DNA of 64,000 nt, taken from Sanderia malayensis. Its lineage: Eukaryota > Cnidaria > Scyphozoa > Semaeostomeae > Pelagiidae. The DNA lies in NCBI GenBank assembly GCA_013076295.1, contig RQOL01000855.1:868001-932000 (forward strand), read 5' to 3'. Made by a program: the position numbers and the translations under genes. Below, in pieces: positions 54,845 through 64,000 of this stretch. The notes under the pieces are model-generated. The model searched no databases and had not been told where the DNA came from. It was given only the letters and a program-made list of their open reading frames with translations. Positions within the stretch are counted from its first letter, which is position 1. The number at the start of each line of letters is the position of its first letter.

Positions 54845-56611
54845 TTAACAAATATTTCTTTGATCCTTATCTGATGATATTTTGTGCCCTCCTCCTGCGC
54901 CGGGACGCTGTGTCAGCTTCTCGCGTAGACTTTCTTTCCAGGCCATGTACGCAGAAGCCTTATCTGGAATGTTATTTGTTATCCCAGTAGCAACAGTGTG
55001 AGGAGAATCTCTGACGTTCGCGCATTGCCCCTCGCCAAATGACAGGCTTGCAAGTTCTCTGCTCTTGTCAAGCAGTTGTTCAAGTTTTCCACCATCTTGG
55101 ATTTTGTGGTTGCTGGATGGGGTGTTTTCATTTTTACCCGTCCTGTCCGGTTTCGAGAAATAGAACTCGTATTTCCCACCTGCGTGTTTAGAAATGTTGC
55201 CGTTGCCGCCCAGTTGTTGTTTGTCTTGTTTGTTTACTTTGTCGTCTTGACTTTTTGTTTGTTTATCTGCACCAATAGCCTGCCGCTCTGCTTGATCAAT
55301 TGTTACTGTTCCAACACCAAGCCTAGTGGCTGGAGTTGTGACTTTAGTATCATCTACAACTAAGGGCCGTGAGGACATTTGCAAAGCCGGAGGCAAGTCG
55401 TTCTTGAAACTTTTGACACCATCATCCAGCATCTTCTTCAAATTTATTCTCCCAACCGGGTCGACTTTCTTGCCAACTATCGAGCCAACATCCCTTGCTT
55501 TTCCTTTCAATTCACTCAGCTCTACATAGTTGCCGACAATGTTTTTCATCAGGTTTTGAATGTCGTATTCTGCTCTTTGCTGGACGAACTTCATTCGCAG
55601 CTCGTGTTCAATCAGTTGATGGTTGTACTTTTTGTGCACGTCATCAAGCATTCTGCGCACCTCTTCTTGTAAATCATGTTTCGCACCATGGCAACATGCC
55701 TCGTTGTTGCCTCCTTTTGCTGACGACATTTTCTGTTCAAGTTTCTTAACATCTCCTTTGAGAGCTTCAAACGCCAGTGTTGCCTTTCCCAGACTGGCTT
55801 CAAGGCTGCATATCTGCTCTCTCATTTTTCCCTTTTCCTCCCTGAATTCGCAGACCTCTCTTGTCAGCTCTTTGAAGTATTCCAGAAGGAGGCTCACCAC
55901 TTTGCCATGACTACAATCTTCTACGTCACAAGACTGTTCATGATGTTGTTGTGGCTGCAATCGATGCACGTGTGAACGATAGCTGCCATTACCATTGGTA
56001 TTCTCGCCTCTCGCATTTCTCTGTTTAGAATTGTGTTGCAGATCGCTGTCTTTCTGCTGCTTGCTTCTTGCTCTCTGCATTTCATGTTCAATTGTTTTGC
56101 TTTCACTGTCCCGTTCCTTCAATGCATTAGTTCTTTTTTTCTCTATGCCACAATCTTTAGAAATAAGTTGACTTGATGCAACCATACGAGAAGATGAGGA
56201 TTCTTTTGTATCTTTGTACCTGGCACCAGAAATAATGTTGTTCCTTTGTTTTGCCCGTCTTTCAATTCTCTGTTTTGCTTCTCTGAAAACCGAGTCAAGC
56301 TCAGAATCCGAATGACACTTTCTCATCAGTGTCTGCCTTCGAGAATCCAATTTTCCACTCCTGACAATTCTCCTCAACTTTTCTCCTTTGCCATGCTTCT
56401 CAGCTGCCTTTTTGGTGTGTTCTTTTTTTGCATGAGAGACTTTGTTACTTGCTTTTTCTGCTGACAACTTTCTCAACATCTTTTCCTGAATAGCTCTCAA
56501 TTCATTTTGCTTCGCGTTTGATTCTGATCCAAATCTTGCCTTATCTTCCGCCTCGAGAGCCCTTGCAATACTACTTTCCGCTCCACTGCTGTTCATATTT
56601 GTGGAGTTCAT
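54845..56611 (-). CDS. Intronless coiled-coil protein, unrecognised
   Basis: A single uninterrupted 588-aa reading frame, the only intronless gene here. I do not recognise a family. The N-terminal third is strongly basic and Lys/Arg/Ser/Gln-rich and predicted largely helical or disordered (MLRKLSAEKASNKVSHAKKE, then SDSELDSVFREAKQRIERR). The middle, about 235-365, looks like a coiled coil (LLLEYFKELTREVCEFREEK, LEASLGKATLAFEALKGDVK, EHELRMKFVQQRAEYDIQNL). The C-terminal part is polar, with a hydrophobic-aromatic patch (KYEFYFSKPDR) and a final helix (AYMAWKESLREKL). No signal peptide or TM is visible. Such composition suits a cytoskeletal, centrosomal or sperm protein, but this is only a guess. 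An 8-codon upstream reading frame (56631-56608) ends overlapping the start codon. The gene diverges from SGPL1 across 619 nt. Confidence 0.75.
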   Translation of the reverse strand: MNSTNMNSSGAESSIARALEAEDKARFGSESNAKQNELRAIQEKMLRKLSAEKASNKVSHAKKEHTKKAAEKHGKGEKLRRIVRSGKLDSRRQTLMRKCHSDSELDSVFREAKQRIERRAKQRNNIISGARYKDTKESSSSRMVASSQLISKDCGIEKKRTNALKERDSESKTIEHEMQRARSKQQKDSDLQHNSKQRNARGENTNGNGSYRSHVHRLQPQQHHEQSCDVEDCSHGKVVSLLLEYFKELTREVCEFREEKGKMREQICSLEASLGKATLAFEALKGDVKKLEQKMSSAKGGNNEACCHGAKHDLQEEVRRMLDDVHKKYNHQLIEHELRMKFVQQRAEYDIQNLMKNIVGNYVELSELKGKARDVGSIVGKKVDPVGRINLKKMLDDGVKSFKNDLPPALQMSSRPLVVDDTKVTTPATRLGVGTVTIDQAERQAIGADKQTKSQDDKVNKQDKQQLGGNGNISKHAGGKYEFYFSKPDRTGKNENTPSSNHKIQDGGKLEQLLDKSRELASLSFGEGQCANVRDSPHTVATGITNNIPDKASAYMAWKESLREKLTQRPGAGGGHKISSDKDQRNIC

Positions 56612-56631
56612 TCCTCCTCGCCGCCCACCAT
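56608..56631 (-). other. Upstream ORF overlapping the coiled-coil gene start
   Basis: On the minus strand ATG at 56631 begins an 8-codon frame (M V G G E E E stop). Its TGA (56610-56608) overlaps the main ATG (56611-56609) as ATGA. Whether it is translated depends on the unknown transcription start. Confidence 0.4.
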
Positions 56632-57230
56632 TGAATCACTTGAAGATATCGATGTCTCTCACAGGCTTGAAATTTCAGGCCAAGTTCTTGTGAATGCCTG
56701 CTGCAGAAGATTGGGGACGCTGATCTGTGCTCGATCATGCATAACAATCGGTATTCAGAAAACGATGGTTACCTGTTGGTGATAAACTACCCTTATGAGC
56801 ATCTATCCTCAACTCTTTTTCTGAGATTTTCCGTGCTTTTCCCAATGAGAAGGAAGGACCACGATATCACTTTTCTTTTCTTCATGCCATTGTCTTACAA
56901 CCTTTTCTGTGCTGACTTGTGTTAGAAGGCATAATCATCTAGTGCGTTGGCAAATTATCAATTAAAAGAGCTGCAATTTCAGAGGCTTTTCTGACACTTG
57001 GGTTTGTACACTAACAAATTTGCGGGCTTGGGGTCCTGGGTTCTTTCCACGTGGAAAGTTGTTCATTGTTGTTGGTGTTGATGTCACATGACAAAGTCTA
57101 TCACTGCTATCACATGATCCAGGAGAGACGAGACCTATCGATATCACGAACAGACGAAGGCAGACCTCTTGGCCTAGGACAACACGTAGAGGGTAACAGA
57201 TTTCATGTGAAGCAACTAAATTTGCCAGAA
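56612..57230. promoter_or_regulatory. Shared upstream region of the coiled-coil gene (-) and SGPL1 (+)
   Basis: 619 nt between divergent start codons; no other gene is seen. Position suggests a bidirectional promoter. The small uORF of the minus-strand gene lies at its left edge. Confidence 0.45.
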
Positions 57231-60200
57231 ATGGCTGGAGAAATGATTGGAAACGCGTGGGAAGGTTTTCTTGGCATCGTAGAGCCACATCTTCCAGAGT
57301 ATCTACATTGGAACGAAATATGCGTAAGTTATTGCATCCATGTTTTTATTCTCATTTTGGCCTTTCGAACTTTGGACTTATCACATCACATGTCATCATA
57401 GTTATAGATTATATCTCTTCCTTACGTTTTCGAGGTCTGCTACATGCATTTTCATTGTTACTAGTATTACTTCTAATGTTTCAACATTTTACAGCTGCCT
57501 GAACACTTGTTTACTCCTCTCCTGTCCCCGGTTGAGTGTTTGATACTTTTGTGTCTCTGTGTGTGTGATTTTGTGACGATTTTCCCCAGACCATTTCGCC
57601 CCCCCAACCGATTCGCCCCAGTCTCTGGTCGATTTGCCCTCGTGTCGTTACCAATTGGCCCTCATACCAGTTCACCCTCTACTGATTATATTTCTGAATT
57701 CTCCTATATATGAGATATAAATATAATATATAAACACGAACAACAACAAAAGCAGCAAGAAGCCCTGACTGGAACTCCCATAGGAACACCAAAGTGCTCC
57801 TATGGGAGTACCAGTCGGGGATGCATTCTCATTATGACAGTAAGATGCACAACCATCATTTTATGGGTGATTTTGCCCCCCCCCTACCCAGCAGCAGGTA
57901 AAGTTTTTCCTGTCTGCACAATGCCAGCTCATCTGAGTAATTTGGCACTCTGAGCTATTCTTGTTGGTGGTTCATTTGACTTGTATAATTGTTTGTTACC
58001 ACACTTGACCACATGCTACTAGAGCTGGCTGCAAATGGAAAGGCATTCGCTTTTCCATTAAGAGCTAACTATAGTAGTGGTTATAGTAGCGGTTATCTTC
58101 AAGGGGCAAATCATCCAACTTGAACGGGGGTGAACTGGTTTGAGGGCAAAACGTCTTGTTACGGTCTCTGTGATGACCTGTTGTCTTTGTTGAAGGTCTA
58201 CTTAGGAATATTTGCAACTGTGAGATGTGACAATAGTGTTTATAATCAGAATCACAATCTAACCACAATCTTAGATAATCAGAAATGCGCTATATTTTTA
58301 TAACATTAGATTTACTAAGATTAGATGACAAATTTTTTTAGTTTGGGGTTCTTTTTCTTGTGTTTGGGTTTGGAGGAGGGAGGGACAGGGTGCTTTTTCT
58401 TTCCTTTTGAGGTCAAATTTTCTCACCACCATAGACATTCTTCAAACACAAGTTTTTTTATAAGAAGCCTAGTTCAAGGCCTAGTTGTAAACGTTTCTTA
58501 ATGTTTGGCCACGTTTTAGTTTTAAAGTTTTTAAAAAGTCATCGTGTCAAAACGTTTAATGAGCATATTCCATGGTTGACACAAGGAATATTTTAAATTG
58601 CTGGAGGGAACAAGCTGGCACAGAAATTTCTAAAGTTTCTTGACTTTATTCTTATAGCTCTGAAAGTTTCTTAATTGCTTGTGTGTCTGGTTTCTTATAA
58701 AAATATGAGGGCTGTTGAAACAAAATCTACTTTACCTAACAATCTATTGACGGTACGATATTGCATTATCATACTGGACCCATCACATAAGCCACAATCA
58801 TTTCTGCAGCCAACCTTCATGCCTGTTTCTGCTTCAATTGCATCTATCCATTATGCCCATTGTTTTATACACAGACACAATGAAATGAATGCATGTTTTG
58901 CGGAGACACAATAATCTGATTGACTCTTTGTATTTTCAGTGGTCATTTGTGTATTATCTGGCAGAAGTAAGACTCCTCATTCATAGGAACACAAGAGGCA
59001 TGGAACATTGGGAGGTGAGATCCATAGCTCTAGGTTCTTGGAGCTTTTACCATCTTTGTATGAATGCTTTACGATATACAGTGGAAACTCTATTGATGGA
59101 CATCTCTATACTGTAGACACTTCTAAACAACAGGCATACTGTTATCCCAAAATGTTTCAGGATTTTTCATGCCAAGACAACTTATACACAGCACCTTGGC
59201 AACTGACATTGATGTCACAGATGTTGCTTCCCATGATGACTCAGTATTAGCACATGAAAATAATATACTTGTTGTTTAGGTTGTTACAAACACTGTCATG
59301 TATTCGTTTGCTGTTTTTGTTGGATTGCTAGTTTTGAAATGGCTTATTGGCTGGTTATTCTTTCATGAGAAAAGTAAGTGTTTTGTCGTGTTTGCAATCA
59401 TAGCAATGGAGGTCATAAATACATTGCATGGGACTTTCTAACATACCTCTATTTCTTTATTCGGAGTGGGTCAAAAAAGGTGACCTTTCAGAGTATTATT
59501 TCTCTAACATTTTTGATACAGCAGAATTATGTAAAATTTTCACTATACCATGCTTAGCTTGTTAGGATGATATTAAAATATAATTGGCTTTAGTATTAAG
59601 CTTCTCCACTGTACACTGCTGGATCAATAAATGTTTATCTTTGTATTACAGGCTTGAAGGAGAGAGTAGTGACAACATTTTTCAGAGTTGTCAAGAAATT
59701 GCCCTTTGTCAAAGGCAAAGTAAGATCGCTAACATCACTCATTCTTTACTAAAATTAGTTGTTAAAGGTGTGATGGCTGTTTTTTGTATGAAAAGTGTTT
59801 GAGATGCTCTATCTTTCACAGATCCAGGCAGAAATTGACAAATCTTTGAATGAAATGCGTCAAGCAGCTTTTCCAATACCAGAAGGCATGACGTTTCAAA
59901 AGAAGGTAGGTCAGGTTGAAGGGTGAGTCCCAGGGACCCAATATTCTTAGACAAGACAACGGAAAACATTTTACTGTATGCTATCCATTTGATATTTTAA
60001 TCATTAGCATTTTTATTATTGATTTTTCTTCAACAAAAGAGCACTCCTTTTCAAGTATCAGACTACTTTAGATCCTTGGAAATGAAAAATTAATTTTTAG
60101 TTGGGGTGTTATTTGGTTATTGATAATTTGAGGATTTAGGTTATTTGACTGTGTTTAAAATCTGTTTTCTCTTTATAGCTTCCACCTAAAGCTTTGACTG

Positions 60201-63200
60201 AGGTAATGATTGTATTGCTATATGCCTATTGCAATATTCTGTATTTTCAGCTAGAGTTGTAGTCTTTGCAAAGAGAATCTATACTTTCATTGTTCTTTTG
60301 TATCCTTTATGTTTCATGAAAATGTTTCACTGTTTTATCTTTAGACTGAAATTGATACAGAAATAAAGAAGATGTCAGCAATGTGTAAGCAACTATACAA
60401 CATTCTCAAATGCATCCACAATAAATAGCCAATCATAGCCTCATAGCCAATCATAGCCTCATAGCCAACCATAGCCTCATAGCCAATCATAGCCTCATAG
60501 CCAATCAGACTGATACTATGATACTATGAGACTATGATTGTTATTACAAAATTTCTTTTTATCTATAGCTAAATATAATTGGCATGATGGCTTTGTTTCT
60601 GGCACTGTTTATCAAGGTGGAAAGGATCATTCTGCCTATCTAACGAAAGTAAGCATTTTTTACAAAATCCTATATTACCACCTTCACATCTTTTCCTTAT
60701 ATAACCCATCGACCACCAATTTTGCCCTCTTTCTATAAATTTTGTCTACAATCTCTTGCATTCTTCTACAAATTCTTATACCCCTCTTTGATCTTTTATT
60801 TGAATTTGTTTTATTTCATTTAGGTATATGGCCAATTTGCATGGTCCAATCCATTGCACGCTGATATTTTCCCTGAAAGTGAGTTCCTATCTTTCATCAC
60901 TGCATCGCCATTGAAGGATATTTGATAATTTCCATATGCTTGAATGGTTTATGAGATTTCTTGCTAATGCATCATTGATTATGTTTAATTAACCATCACT
61001 ATTATATTTGGCAGTTCGTAAAATGGAAGCTGAAGTCGTTCGGATGTGCATTAGCATGTTCAATGGAAATGAAAACTGTTGTGGAACGGTAAATGTTTAT
61101 AGTTTGATTAACACCGTATACATAGGTCCACACATCCCATATTCATGTGTTCAACTCACAGGTTTATGAATTGACGTTCTATACTGGACAAACGTTTTGG
61201 GACACTTTCGACTTTGGCGAATTTCGCATGTCTCCTTCATTCCCCTTCTCCCCCAAACAATATCGTCTCTAGACATATATCGGCAAAAGTATGGTGATCA
61301 CAGGGATATGGTTGAAAAATTGCTTTAGGGGGAGTGGGTGTTGAATAAAGCTCACCAAGAAATAAGTTTACGTGGTCCTTTTTGTATTTTTACACGTGGC
61401 CCAAGATGTTTACTATTATAACTATGTTGATAGATCAGTGGTTCAGTTTCCTTTCATTCATTCGTAACTTTATTAAAATGTTGCTGTTTCTTTTCGTTAC
61501 TCGATTCAAATCAAATTGTTACATTTATGCATTAATCCTTCTCCACTTTTTTATTAATTGATAGTGATCTTGCTAAGATCTATTTCTGACGTGCCCTCGG
61601 TGATTTTGTTGGCTGATCTAAACATTCTATTGTGTTTTTGTAGATGACGATTGGAGGTACAGAGAGCATCGTTTTAGCCTGCAAAGCATATCGCGACCGC
61701 GGTTACGCCAGAGGAATCAAAAAGCCAGAAATGCAAGTCTTCTTAAACGATCTCCATATTTATTTACAACACCTAGTGAATCTTCTAATTATTTTCGCAT
61801 GTCAAGATTTAGTGATAAACATTATTTCTTTGATTTTTTCAGAGTTGCTGCCACTACAGCTCACGCTGCATTTGATAAGGTAAGCACAGGCCATTTGATG
61901 AGGTAGCAAACATGGATGGGTTGGCCTTGTTACTGCAAGATTCTATTTTGAATATTAGTATTGTGTTATCCCAATCTGCATCTGAACAGTGAATCTTTTC
62001 TTCACTACAGGCCGCGCATTACTTCAACATGAAATTGGTTCACGTACCCATAGACAAGAAGACATTCCAGTGTGACATGAAGGTAGATTAACACGATGCT
62101 CGCCATCGGCCATCGGCCATTGTCAGACTACACTGCTAGGGCATTCGGCTTCAAGACTACGAGACACGGGTTCGAGTCCTATAATAAGGGTTCGAGCTCA
62201 AAGTTTTGTGCTCATTCGTTCGCTATGATCTATGTCTCGCGAACTAGCTACATTTCACGCGACCGATTCTGTAGAAATTCGATTACTGATGCAGACTGCT
62301 GTACAGCTAATTGGTTTAACGATGACGATGTTTGTTTTTGCAGGCCATGAGAAGAGCGATCAACGGAAACACAGTATTGGTAAGCAATGTTGTTACGAGA
62401 AACGCAATTTATACTATGCTTTTTGCTGCTTTAGAAGAGACTAACCATACTATAACATACGATATCATGCTATACCCAGCTACATACACTGCATACATAC
62501 AAACATACAATTTATCCCTTAGCATGAAATGTCAATGATCTTTCGGTGTTGCTATAATCTTCTTATTTTCTTTCAGATTGTGGGATCTTGTACAAACTTT
62601 CCTCACGGCATCATAGACCCCATTGAAGAAATGTCCAAGGTTACTCTTTACTATGCTACTACTTATTACCGTGTGCATACTTTCGATCAGCGATTAATGT
62701 CATAATTATCGGGATTGCCCTGTTAACTTACATCATTCGATTTTCTACTTGCTAGCTTGCTGTGAGATACAATATTGGTTTGCATGTTGACTCCTGCCTT
62801 GGAGGTTTTCTTGTCCCATTCATGAAGAAAGCTGGGTAGGTTTTCTAATAATAATGTTTGATATAGTAGGAATCCTGAGTGTACACTGCTTGGATCTGTC
62901 AGCTGTGCAAGTTTACACTAACAAACTATGCATTGATCTTGAGCTTTCCTGGCATGTTTTTTGTTTGTTTTTACAGTTTTGATCTTCCTCTTTTCGACTT
63001 TCGTTTGCCTGGTGTTTCAAGTATTTCGGCTGACACACACAAGGTTGGTAGACCGTTTCTCACACCATTCATATACCTCTCACACTCTTCATATACCTCT
63101 CACACCCTTCATATACCTCTCACCTACATTCCCATGCAGTAGCGTTTGAGAGGCATAAGTTATTTGCATTATTCTGTTCACAGTATGGTTATTCACCGAA

Positions 63201-63595
63201 AGGATCGTCGATCATCATGTATAACAGCCAAGACCTCAGACACTACCAGGTAGAGGATAGCTCTTCACTGCACCCTATCTTTTTTTATTCAAGTCTATTT
63301 CTTCTTCTATAGTAGAAAATGGACTTTTAGGATTTTCGGAATGCCTCTTGTTCACAAAACATTAAAATAATAGTCTTTTGAACGAAAACAATAGCATGAA
63401 TCAGAAAACTTGGTTTCTTAGTTGTGATGTCAAGTATTTTATAATCTTAGTTTATTGTTGTTTTGTTTTTTCGCAAGTTTCACGTTGCACCAAACTGGTC
63501 TGGTGGTATGTACGCATCGGCAACGATTCCAGGCAGTCGTTCAGGTGGTCTCATTGCAGCAACATGGGCAGCTATCATGCTTTACGGAGAGCAAG
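57231..63595 (+). CDS. SGPL1: Sphingosine-1-phosphate lyase, 3' end beyond window
   Basis: PLP-dependent ER-membrane lyase that splits sphingosine-1-phosphate into hexadecenal and phosphoethanolamine. 19 exons visible: 57231-57323, 58940-59014, 59280-59373, 59652-59719, 59822-59905, 60179-60202, 60345-60384, 60569-60648, 60824-60878, 61015-61088, 61644-61732, 61843-61879, 62011-62082, 62344-62379, 62577-62639, 62756-62835, 62977-63043, 63184-63249, 63478-63595. They give 438 in-frame aa of about 570. The N-terminal TM is AVFVGLLVLKWLIGWLFF. The catalytic domain shows SGTVYQGG, FAWSNPLHADIFPE, GGTESIVLACKAYRD, HVDSCLGGF and the PLP lysine in SADTHKYGYSPKG (Lys377, last codon of exon 63043). 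Exon 61644-61732 ends at a GC donor, required to read KPEIVAATTAHAAFDK. The missing part is the C-terminal domain. Start at 57231 gives MAGEMIGNAW. Confidence 0.95.
57633..58166. repeat. Long imperfect inverted repeat in SGPL1 intron 1
   Basis: The left arm (TTTGCCCTCGTGTCG ... CATACCAGTTCACCCTC) is inverted at about 58122-58160 (GGGGGTGAACTGGTTTGAGG then GCAAAACG). Inside, 57762-57817 is a tight hairpin around CTCCCATAGGA/TCCTATGGGAG. It may be an old MITE; no target duplication is visible. Confidence 0.5.
60423..60508. repeat. 18-bp tandem repeat in an SGPL1 intron
   Basis: Nearly five copies of AGCCAATCATAGCCTCAT, followed by a short ACTATGATACTATGAG stretch. Confidence 0.85.
61169..61420. 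mobile_element. Dispersed ~250-bp repeat, copy 6
   Basis: GACAAACGTTTTGGGACACT at left, CTCCCCCAAACAATATCGTC inside, GGCCCAAGATGTTTACTATT at right. Lies in the SGPL1 intron before exon 61644. Confidence 0.6.
62110..62200 (+). repeat. Possible tRNA-derived (SINE-like) fragment in an SGPL1 intron
   Basis: GGGTTCGAGTCC at 62168-62179 resembles a pol III B box and is followed by a second GGGTTCGAGCTC. No complete cloverleaf or good A box could be drawn, so this is a weak call. Confidence 0.25.
63061..63125. repeat. 19-bp tandem repeat in an SGPL1 intron
   Basis: Three copies of TTCATATACCTCTCACAC with small changes, just after the exon ending with the PLP lysine. Confidence 0.8.
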
Positions 63596-63758
63596 GTATG
63601 TAGTACACTGATCATGTGCCCAGACGTCACAAATGCTTATTTCTTCTGTTGCATGCATATCGGCAATGCAAATTGCTTGATTAATTGCAATCCAGAAACG
63701 AACCAAATTTCCAAGCCTTGCTAGTATTGTAAGGAAGGTGTAAACGATAGGAAATAAG

Positions 63759-63928
63759 CAGGGGCGTCGTGGCCGGGAGGGCAGGGTGACCATGGCCCTC
63801 TGAAAGCAAAATCGCTGGATTTTTCGGCAATTTTGGTTATTTTTCCACTTTTTTTCAACGTTTGACCCACTTTTCGGGATTTTTTCGTGTTTGGCCCACC
63901 TTAAAATTCAGGTCCCACGACGCCCCTG
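63759..63928. mobile_element. hAT-type MITE in the last visible SGPL1 intron
   Basis: A 170-bp element with TIRs CAGGGGCGTCGTGG / CCACGACGCCCCTG and a perfect 8-bp duplication GAAATAAG (63751-63758 and 63929-63936). It is too short for a transposase. Its ends differ from the 27560 element, so it is a second hAT-like family. Confidence 0.88.
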
Positions 63929-64000
63929 GAAATAAGACATGGCAATTGCCAGTGATTGTAAGATTGTGCAGTCAAATCTTTTTGACTCGAACCTCCACTG

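Noticed and set aside
55076..55910. Plus-strand frames of 60-97 aa opposite the coiled-coil gene
   Set aside because: Antisense shadows of the single long minus-strand frame.
62110..62200. Functional tRNA gene
   Set aside because: Only a B-box-like motif is present. No acceptor or anticodon stem pairing could be drawn; kept only as a weak SINE-like fragment.

Overview
This is a eukaryotic, animal-type genomic window. Every long gene except one is split by spliceosomal GT-AG introns, mostly 80-700 nt. The proteins are metazoan orthologues or domain mixes: NSF, VCPIP1, the KIAA2013 protein, RSPH14, ETHE1, a p24/TMED protein, an astacin-TSP1-CUB-lectin protein and SGPL1. Small introns, short intergenic gaps and a secreted multidomain astacin fit an early-branching animal with a compact genome. 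A sponge is my best guess, but this is inference and the lineage cannot be fixed from the sequence alone. RSPH14 implies motile cilia or flagella.

Layout: nine protein genes alternate strictly in strand, + - + - + - + - +. They are NSF (+, 5' end outside the window, to 7841), VCPIP1 (-, 8291-13836), KIAA2013-like (+, 14544-21233), RSPH14 (-, 22134-25972), ETHE1 (+, 26408-29195), TMED/p24 (-, 29971-31270), a ~10.4 kb stretch without a recognisable gene, a secreted astacin (+, 41659-53404), an intronless coiled-coil gene (-, 54845-56611) and SGPL1 (+, 57231 to beyond the window). Four gene pairs therefore diverge from shared upstream regions: three gaps of 435-707 nt and the 10.4 kb gap. Four pairs converge. 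For the eight multi-exon genes I rebuilt exon chains by eye. Reading frames close exactly for VCPIP1 (1157 aa), KIAA2013-like (626 aa), RSPH14 (342 aa), ETHE1 (245 aa), TMED (220 aa) and the astacin (907 aa). The NSF and SGPL1 parts also stay in frame.

Function: NSF, VCPIP1 and TMED all belong to ER/Golgi traffic. NSF and the p97 cofactor VCPIP1, both used in Golgi membrane fusion, sit tail to tail. KIAA2013 is a widely conserved membrane protein of poorly known role. ETHE1 (mitochondrial sulfide oxidation) and SGPL1 (sphingolipid breakdown in the ER) are metabolic housekeeping genes. The most unusual gene is the astacin: signal peptide, FEGD-type propeptide, astacin catalytic domain, TSP1, a three-fold repeated W-x-x-N-Y-L-C module I cannot name, TSP1, two CUBs and a C-type lectin domain.

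Introns and spacers hold many short non-autonomous DNA transposons. Several have clean terminal inverted repeats (TIRs) and target-site duplications (TSDs): 8-bp hAT type at 27560-27959 and 63759-63928, a 9-bp type at 45568-45708, and TA-flanked elements at 26920-27021 and 36604-37188. A dispersed ~250-bp family has about six copies. There are also micro- and minisatellites, including a 96-bp unit repeated about six times at 43501-44062.
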